From: Branchiostoma floridae
Lineage: Eukaryota; Chordata; Leptocardii; Amphioxiformes; Branchiostomatidae
Assembly: GCF_000003815.2 (NCBI RefSeq)
Contig: NC_049990.1
Location: 3,256,438 to 3,320,437, forward strand
Direction: 5' to 3'
DNA length: 64,000 nt
Shown: positions 58,401 to 64,000 of the stretch, piece after piece
Layout: each line of letters starts with the position of its first letter
Numbering within the stretch: the first letter of the stretch is position 1
Translations under genes and position numbers: made by a program
The notes under the pieces: generated by a model
The model's database searches: none
Seen by the model: only the letters and a program-made list of their open reading frames with translations
What the model was told of the DNA's origin: nothing

Positions 58401-60658
58401 AAACTATATCCTTGAAAATGGAATTATGGATGCAGGTTAACTAAAAGTAAATATCCTTGGTGTTCTCATTGATAATGTCTTCTTCGTCTTTCACAGGATC
58501 TCCTGACAAAACACAAACTCCTGTGTGCGGAGTTCTTGGAAAAGAATTATGACAAGGTATGTACAAATTTAATTTGTTGATTCACGGATCCCATGGAAAT
58601 CAGTTTTTCGAAAACTGAAAAAGAATGGACTACCCTACAACTTCTACTACAAGATTGGGCCACACCATTTTAATTTGTTGGTTCACGGATCGACATCAAC
58701 AGAAGAATTTATTCCAAATGTAGCTACATTTGTACATGTACATGATTATATTGTTCTTATTGTTGCAGGTCTTTGACCACTATCAGCAGTTGCTCACATC
58801 AGAGAACTACCTGACAAAGAGACAGTCCCTGGGAAAGTTACTCTAGATATTACATGGGCACTACATGTATGACTGTATGCCTACTCATCTGTCAACATTA
58901 ACTGTACGCTTTCAATTCACATACATAACTCTTTTGTTGCAGGTCTTTGACCACTACCAGCAGTTGCTCACATCAGAGAACTATGTGACAAAGAGGCAGT
59001 CCTTGAAGTTGTTGGGAAAGTTACTCTAGATCTTGTAGAGGCACTTAGCTACAGGTGCTACCTAATAACATGATTATATGGTTCTTATGTTACAGGTTTT
59101 TGGGCACTGTCAGCAGTTGCTAAGATCAGAGAACTAGGTTTAAAAGAGGCAGTCTCTGGAAAAGTTACTCTAAATATTGAAGCTGTGTACTTTCAGTTCA
59201 TTTACATGATTCTTTTGTTGCAGGTCTTTGACCACTACCAGCAGTTGCTCACATCCGAGAACTACGTGACGAAGAGGCAGTCCCTGAAGTTGTTGGGAGA
59301 ACTTCTGCTGGACCGCCACAACTTCACCACCATGACCAAATACATCAGTAATGCCGACAACCTCAAACTCATGATGAATCTGCTCAGGGACAAGAGCAGG
59401 AACATCCAGTTCGAGGCTTTCCATGTCTTTAAGGTAAATGAGTTAGTTAATAGTTCGTTAATGAGTTAGTTACTAAGTTATCCTTATGATGAGCCACAAA
59501 AGGACAGGAGCAGAATGTTCAGTTTGAGGCTTTCCATGTCTTTAAGGTAAATGAGTTATTTAATGAGTTTGTAAATGAGTTCATTAATGAGTTTGTTAAT
59601 GAGTTTGTTAATGAGTTGGCAACTAAGTTATTCTTATGATGAGCTACAAAAGGACAGGAGCAGAATGTTTTCAGTTGAGATTTGTTAATTGGTTAAATAG
59701 GTTACCTTAACTGTGAGCTATACAAAAGTAGGAGCAGGAATGTTCAGTTTGAGTCTTTCCATATTTGTAAGGTGAGATTTGTTAATGAGTTAGTTACTTA
59801 ACTAACCAAGTTATCTTGGTGATGAGTTACACCTTAGTACATGGACGAACCGTACTAAAAAAAACCTTACTGTATCTCTGGATGGCTTTGACAATAGAGT
59901 CCTCTATCCCAACTTTAGCTCAGTGGCATCATTTGGTGCACAAACTTTAAGAGTGATGCAGAGAATCCCAAGGCACATCATTTGCCTTGTTTTATGTTTC
60001 CCAGGTCTTTGTTGCCAACCCCAACAAGAGCAAGCCCATCCTGGACATCCTCCTGAAGAACCAGGCGAATCGTTAACATTTTCTTTTTCTTTCTAGTGAC
60101 AGGAGAACAAGCTAAAGATGGTTGTAGTCCGTGTGTCTTGTTTCAAAAGCTTATTCTCTGATGTTTTGCAGGTCTTTGTTGCCAACCCGAACAAGAGGAA
60201 GCCCGTTCTGTCACTTATTGCTTCTTTTCTGTCAAAACCATTTTTCTTTCTAGTGACAGGGGAACAAGTTAAAGGTGATTGTTGTCTGTGTTTCAAAACC
60301 TTGTTTGTCTGTTTCCAGGTGTTTGTTGCCAACCAAAACAAGAGCAAGCCCATCCTGGACATCCTGAAGAACCAGGCCAAGATTGTTACTTGTCACTTGT
60401 TACTTCTCACTACAGGACTGGTGATTCAAGTCTGTGTGTGCTGTTTTAAAACCTTGTCCTGATGTTTTGCAGGTCTTTGTTGCCAACCCAAACAAGAGTA
60501 AGCCCATTCTGGACATCCTCCTGAAGAACCAGGCCAAGCTTGTTGAGTTCCTGACCGGCTTCCACACCGACCGTACGGAGGATGAGCAGTTCAACGACGA
60601 GAAGGCGTACCTCATCAAGCAGATCCGCGAACTCCAGCCCGCTCCGCAAGGGGTATAA
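51358..60658 (+). CDS. CAB39: Calcium-binding protein 39 (MO25), complete
   Basis: CDS exons 51358-51468, 52235-52399, 54760-54878, 56737-56905, 58497-58556, 59224-59433 and 60473-60658 total 1020 nt (339 residues plus stop); phases match and all sites are GT-AG. The protein starts [20 protein letters not shown] and contains the conserved MO25 stretches [53 protein letters not shown] and [11 protein letters not shown]. Length equals the family norm (about 340). MO25 is a helical armadillo-like scaffold in the cytosol that stabilises the LKB1-STRAD kinase complex and activates germinal-centre kinases. The exon 4 donor is weak (GTTCAG). Introns 3, 5 and 6 hold tandem copies of exon edges (separate entries), so the true exons were chosen by continuous frame and full-length match. 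Confidence 0.96.
51551..51801. mobile_element. TTAA-type MITE, copy 2
   Basis: 251 bp flanked by TTAA on both sides (51551-51554 and 51798-51801), with inverted ends GGTGxxCxCTCACTGCACTTG. It is inverted relative to copy 1 at 32149. It lies in CAB39 intron 1, 83 bp after the donor. piggyBac-like by target choice; no ORF. Confidence 0.85.
53717..54060. mobile_element. MITE with GGGCTCGAAATA ends
   Basis: The left GGGGCTCGAAATA and right TATTTCGAGCCC are inverted. Inside, CAGGTxxGxGCAGGTA blocks occur in both orientations. CAB39 intron 2. The flanks do not show a clear target duplication. Confidence 0.65.
54240..54430. repeat. Dispersed repeat matching 60-205
   Basis: Diverged copy of the repeat at the left edge of the window, in CAB39 intron 2. 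Non-coding. Confidence 0.5.
54540..54715 (+). repeat. SINE 3' part in CAB39 intron 2
   Basis: The TTACACAACTTTTTTCACTC segment, with CCAGATGTAAAAATGGGTAC and CTGACTTCGGTTGGGG, matches the body of the SINE at 41015. The tRNA-like head is absent. Confidence 0.6.
54885..55480 (+). repeat. Tandem array: CAB39 exon 3 3' edge plus donor plus (TCAA)n, five extra copies
   Basis: After the true exon 3 (ends 54878) the last ~57 nt of the exon, with GGGGTGAGTT donor, recur at about 54961, 55088, 55182, 55272 and 55376. They are separated by (AATC)n tracts of variable length. Copies are 95-100% identical to the exon and keep the GTGAGT donor (the last one has GTGAGC). None has an acceptor directly before it. 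Confidence 0.9.
55640..56610 (+). repeat. Tandem array: CAB39 exon 4 5' edge with acceptors, about a dozen degenerate copies
   Basis: The segment TACGAGACCCCAGAAATCGC through GCTGAGAGAGTGCGTG, about 50 nt of the start of exon 4, recurs at roughly 55642, 55731, 55795, 55880, 55943, 56013, 56088, 56161, 56218, 56290, 56358, 56418 and 56517, each with decay. Most are preceded by a pyrimidine tract and AG. Spacing is about 70-75 bp in the best part. The true exon 4 acceptor is 56736. Confidence 0.9.
57231..58297. mobile_element. Foldback-type element in CAB39 intron 4
   Basis: 57231-57313 (AAAAATGGGGTTTTCGG, then TGTCCAGTC and GCATGGGG) is repeated inverted at 58202-58297. The ~890 bp between is AT-rich without ORF. 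A CACTATAGACAGGTTT segment at 57178 relates it to the Tc1/mariner-like MITE ends. Confidence 0.7.
58765..59170 (+). repeat. CAB39 exon 6 5' edge duplicated three times with acceptors
   Basis: Copies at about 58770, 58944 and 59096 repeat the upstream intron end plus AGGTCTTTGACCACTA and the following 60-75 nt. The first two keep the acceptor AG and the frame, then run into GGGAAAGTTACTCTAG and end in an in-frame or shifted stop. The third is decayed. The true exon starts at 59224. Confidence 0.9.
59490..59800 (+). repeat. CAB39 exon 6 3' edge duplicated (about three copies)
   Basis: ACAGGAGCAGAATGTTCAGT, then TTCCATGTCTTTAAGGTAAA, recur near 59502 with the donor intact. Weaker copies are near 59652 and 59735 (TTGTAAGGTGAG). 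GAGTTxxTTAAT simple repeats lie between. The true donor is at 59434. Confidence 0.85.
60001..60410 (+). repeat. CAB39 exon 7 5' edge duplicated three times with acceptors
   Basis: Acceptor plus GTCTTTGTTGCCAACC copies start at about 60005, 60172 and 60320; the true one is 60473. Unit length is about 150 bp and includes the upstream intron end (CTTTCTAGTGACAGG, GATGTTTTGCAG). The first copy reads 23 codons of exon 7 and then a stop (CAGGCGAATCGTTAA); the third reads into intron sequence before stopping. Use of either would truncate the protein. Confidence 0.92.
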
Positions 60659-61051
60659 TACAGGGGGGTTGCCATGGTGACGGGTAGATATATACCGTAA
60701 CGGCGTATTCACGAAAGTAGCGTTTTTTTGCTGAGTTTGCTGACGCAGTGTTGGTGTCGGAGTTTGTGATCAGTGAATCGTAACTCGTGTGCTTTCAGAC
60801 GTCTTCATACAAACCAAAAAATTTCTCTATCCACAACCAGACTTTGACTTTATCTGGGTCCACATTAACAATCACTCACACTCACTCACTATCCGTTGTT
60901 CCTACAATGTTGTAAGCTATTCTTCCTGTGGTCCTCCAGAGAGGTACATATAGTAAAAGTATCCATTTTTTTTTCAGTATTCAGTTCAACCATTTTTTTT
61001 CTAGTTAGATGTACTTGTATTGAATTGTTTCTACCAGCTCATTCTAGTGAC

Positions 61052-61057
61052 AATAAA
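61052..61057 (+). terminator. Candidate poly(A) signal of CAB39
   Basis: AATAAA 394 bp after the stop codon. A further AATAAA pair stands at about 62998-63022 and could give a longer 3' UTR. Confidence 0.55.
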
Positions 61058-63179
61058 GAAGAGTGATGAAGTAAATCTCAATTTTTTTATCTAGTTGTTG
61101 AGATTTAATTGTAAATGAATATTGTTTACATGGATTTCTTAGCTTCACAAACACCTCAGCTACGATTCACTGAAATGCAAATTAGTGACACCAACATGGC
61201 AGGCAGCATTAGCCGCTATTACACCCAATTGTTGTTGATTGGAACAAAATTGAAGATCGCAGGAGTGAATACGCTTTGTAGAAAGGGTCTCAAAAATCTA
61301 ACAGCGTTTGAAGACCTAGAAATGGGCCAGGTTTAATTTGTAAAGGGAAGGCCTGTTTGTAGGAGGGGTCTTTCAGATATCTGTGCTGAATTTTGCAATA
61401 TGGCAAGCAACGCTATTGAAAATGTGTGATATACAAAATTTAATGTAATCTCATCCGGGGTCAAAACTGACTTTCTAATGTTGTACATGTGTATAAGCTG
61501 GGGACAAGGTAGCTTCAAAAAATAATTACATTACCCCACTCTGTTTTTCTGTATCTATCCTTCGGCATATAACACGCCAGCTTTGCAGGCATGCAGTTGA
61601 TGTTGGCTATATCACAACTTGTCTGCATTTGCAGTGTTTTAAAAGAAGTTTCTTGCATTATGTAAGCATTTCATAACTTTTTGAGACAGGAATAAAGATA
61701 ATTATTAGCTGTTGAATACATGTATGGCAGTGGCACTGTATATTTTGCATTTAGCGCTGAACATAGTCTGAGTCATATTTATTTTAGCTTTTGTTCCTTT
61801 TCAGTTCCTGTAGTACTTAATGCCAGCATGTTGTAAAATTTCTTAGAAGACACTTGGACTTAATAATTAGGTTATTTTCTCTTTTGGGTAGGTCTTGCTC
61901 AAATTGACATTGTCACTTTACCATATCGCAATTTGCTCCTTGATTTGTTCATGTTTTTGTCATTGTTTTGATTTAATTTAGAGTCTGAGAAAATGTACAA
62001 TTTTTTCTAGAATAGCATATTCATGTGAAATTCTGATTTTCAAACAAATAAGTCACATTATCAATCCATCCCAAACTCAGAAATGCTTGCAGTTGGTTTA
62101 CATAACAAGTTCTCCATGTCAACATTCTTAATTCTAAATGATTCCCTTAATATTTTCCCAGCTCTGTTTAGAGTTCCTAATGTCAGTGTGAGAAAGACGT
62201 TATTCGATTATGTATAATGACAATTTGTATATATATATATTATTGTTATGTGTGTTCTGTATAATACATTGATTTAGCCAAGAGTTCGAAGATTTTCATC
62301 CCAGATTATTTAGTTGTGGGACAATGAGGCTTAAAAGAGCACTCAACTCCAGAGAAGGGGTGTTATATTCTGATATGTATCAAAGAATGCATAATTGCCC
62401 AACTTTTTTGCAGAATACCCGTTTTGGTGAATTGCTTAACCTGTGTTTTGAATCAAATAGCCATGAATATTTTCCCTATCACAGTTAGCAATGTATTCTG
62501 CCATTCAAAAATCACAGCCACAGCACAATCTCAAAACCGGAAGTTGACCTGCAGTACCTTAAAAAGCCACTAGGGGGCCCATTATCAAACCTTCATTGTC
62601 CCAATCCCTGTCCAATTGTTGGCAAGATATGAAATAACACAAGACCAGTTTTTCTTGTCGCCCCTGTAATAATCTTTGTAACCTAACTTTTGCCAGGCCT
62701 TGGCAGACACATTATAATAACTTAATTATGGGCTTCTAGATGAATTTAGTAGAATACTGAATGCCTTTTGATTGGACTAGTCGGGGTACTCTATCATATA
62801 CTGTGACGTCGTATGCATTTTTCCTTCCTACTTCTAGAATAATTATATAATTGGAAAATAACACTCCCCCCGGAGTTTAGTGCTGCTTTATGCTCTAAGT
62901 TGAAGCCAAGTCAAAGGTGGGGTAGCCTGATCAGCACAATACATTGTAAGTGTATTTTTAGAGGAAAATCTCCCTTGCAAGCAGCGAGGCGATTCGAAAT
63001 AAAGGAAACGATGAATAATAAAACAGGTTGAAATGTATGATTCGGTGTCGTGTTTTAATGAACAGCTTTGTTAACTTAAGAAAACTATAGTTTGGACTAA
63101 GTAAGTCAACGTACTTAAGGACTTAAAGCAGGACTTATGTAAAGTCAAAAAATGTTAACAGAGATTTTATGTCACAGTA
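61058..63179. other. CAB39 downstream region, no gene seen
   Basis: AT-rich, no plausible exons. It may be the extended 3' UTR of CAB39 up to about 63025. The short open frames are not conserved-looking. Confidence 0.45.
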
Positions 63180-63617
63180 AGGCCACACCAATTTAATATG
63201 TTACTTGGATTTTTTAAGAAAAATATTGGGGCGGTCGGTGGAAAAAATAATAAAATGAAACTTTGCAAAAAGTCTGGAATGAACATGAGGCTTTTCAGCT
63301 TTTCATGGCATGATTTATCCAATGAATCTCTTCCTTTGATTTGATACCACTATTCTGAATAAAGGGAATTGTTTTTATACTGAAATTATGTGTTGAAGAA
63401 ATGCAAGAAGCTTATTGGTTGTTTTCTATCATGTGACTACAAAGAAGCTCTCTGATTGGTTAATCAGCTGTATGTGCCCCTGGAATGTTTTTTTTTTTAC
63501 AGGTTTGCAATAGCAAAATAGTATTTTTCTTGGGACTAAATATTTTTCTTTTCAAATCAGAAAAAATGGGTCGGGAAATCCAAGAAACAACAAATAAAAT
63601 TGGAGTGGCCTAAGGCC
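63180..63617. mobile_element. MITE with AGGCCACACCAATTT ends
   Basis: Left AAGGCCACACCAATTTAATA, then CTTGGATTTTTT; right AAATCCAAG, then AAATTGGAGTGGCCT. Inverted ends of about 35 bp with mismatches, interior AT-rich without ORF. A GGCCACACCATTTTAATTTG fragment is near 58655. Confidence 0.75.
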
Positions 63618-63639
63618 ATGTCGATTTGATTATATGGAT

Positions 63640-63930
63640 GACATCCGCGTGTGCATCAATTTTCGGTCGTTTCCAAAAATAAAAAAAAAGGTTTCAAAGA
63701 TACTGTAAATGTACAAAGCCGCTGCAAAATAAGCAAATATAAATACATGCCGTGGATTGCATAGTCAAATGTCTGAAAATGTATTCTTATGCTATAGAAC
63801 ATCCCAAGGTGAAAGATGTTGTGAAATAACAAAAATGAAGAATCTAATTGTTCAGTATACTACATTATGTATGTTCAACCATTTGTTCAGCCTTCCTGCC
63901 ACTTAGATTTCGTAATAAAGGCAGTAATGG
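63640..63930. repeat. Dispersed repeat, partner of 40371-40690
   Basis: Same ordered blocks as in the FMO intron copy. The two copies lie in different genes, so the element is dispersed, not part of a local duplication. Confidence 0.6.
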
Positions 63931-64000
63931 GGGGTCAAATCTATTTTTAACTATCTATCACTGTGTCTCCGTCCGATGAGATATTTCAATACAATGTGAT

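Overview
The window is metazoan nuclear DNA. It holds spliced genes with GT-AG introns, many non-LTR retrotransposon pieces, hairpin MITEs, tRNA-derived SINE traces, microsatellites and two assembly gaps (39396-39893 and 45892-46072). One-repeat-per-exon ankyrin genes fused to ZU5, a large TPR/nucleotidyltransferase-like protein and the dense MITE load point to an invertebrate deuterostome, most likely an amphioxus (Branchiostoma). That assignment is inference; no database was searched.

Layout: (1) 306-21044, minus strand: an ankyrin-repeat/ZU5 gene read from two alternative first coding exons (21003-21044 and 20571-20612), through eleven ankyrin exons, to two ZU5-type exons and a UPA-like exon. 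It runs off the left edge. A ~2.4 kb tandem segmental duplication (5429-7811 and 8142-10540) copied some of its ankyrin exons together with retrotransposon debris. A ~6.2 kb inverted-repeat element (11850-18021), with nested insertions, sits in one of its introns. (2) 22330-24050, plus: remnant of a non-LTR retrotransposon. (3) 24335-30540, plus: a complete five-exon gene for a 1519-residue protein with three N-terminal degenerate repeat modules, a nucleotidyltransferase-like block and 15 C-terminal TPRs of about 44 residues. (4) 32423-41348, minus: a flavin-containing monooxygenase, complete except for one exon that probably lies in the 498-base gap; it has one GC-AG intron. (5) 41400-51280: repeat-rich intergenic DNA, holding a candidate promoter/first exon (43554-43627), a MITE-in-transposon nest (45284-47903) and several hairpins. 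(6) 51358-60658, plus: a complete seven-exon CAB39/MO25 gene, 339 residues. (7) 60659-64000: its 3' region and further repeats.

The most unusual observation is in CAB39. In four introns the edges of the flanking exons, with their splice donors or acceptors, are tandemly duplicated: exon 3 3' edge x5, exon 4 5' edge about 12 times, exon 6 both edges, exon 7 5' edge x3. The coding frame runs through only one copy of each. A second notable observation is the set of paired alternative first exons of the ankyrin/ZU5 gene, each below an ATGGCGG (YY1-like) motif.

The genes are not an operon. The ankyrin/ZU5 and TPR/nucleotidyltransferase-like genes are divergent neighbours of the kind expanded in invertebrate signalling and immunity repertoires; FMO and CAB39 are housekeeping or metabolic genes. 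No functional link between them is visible in the sequence.
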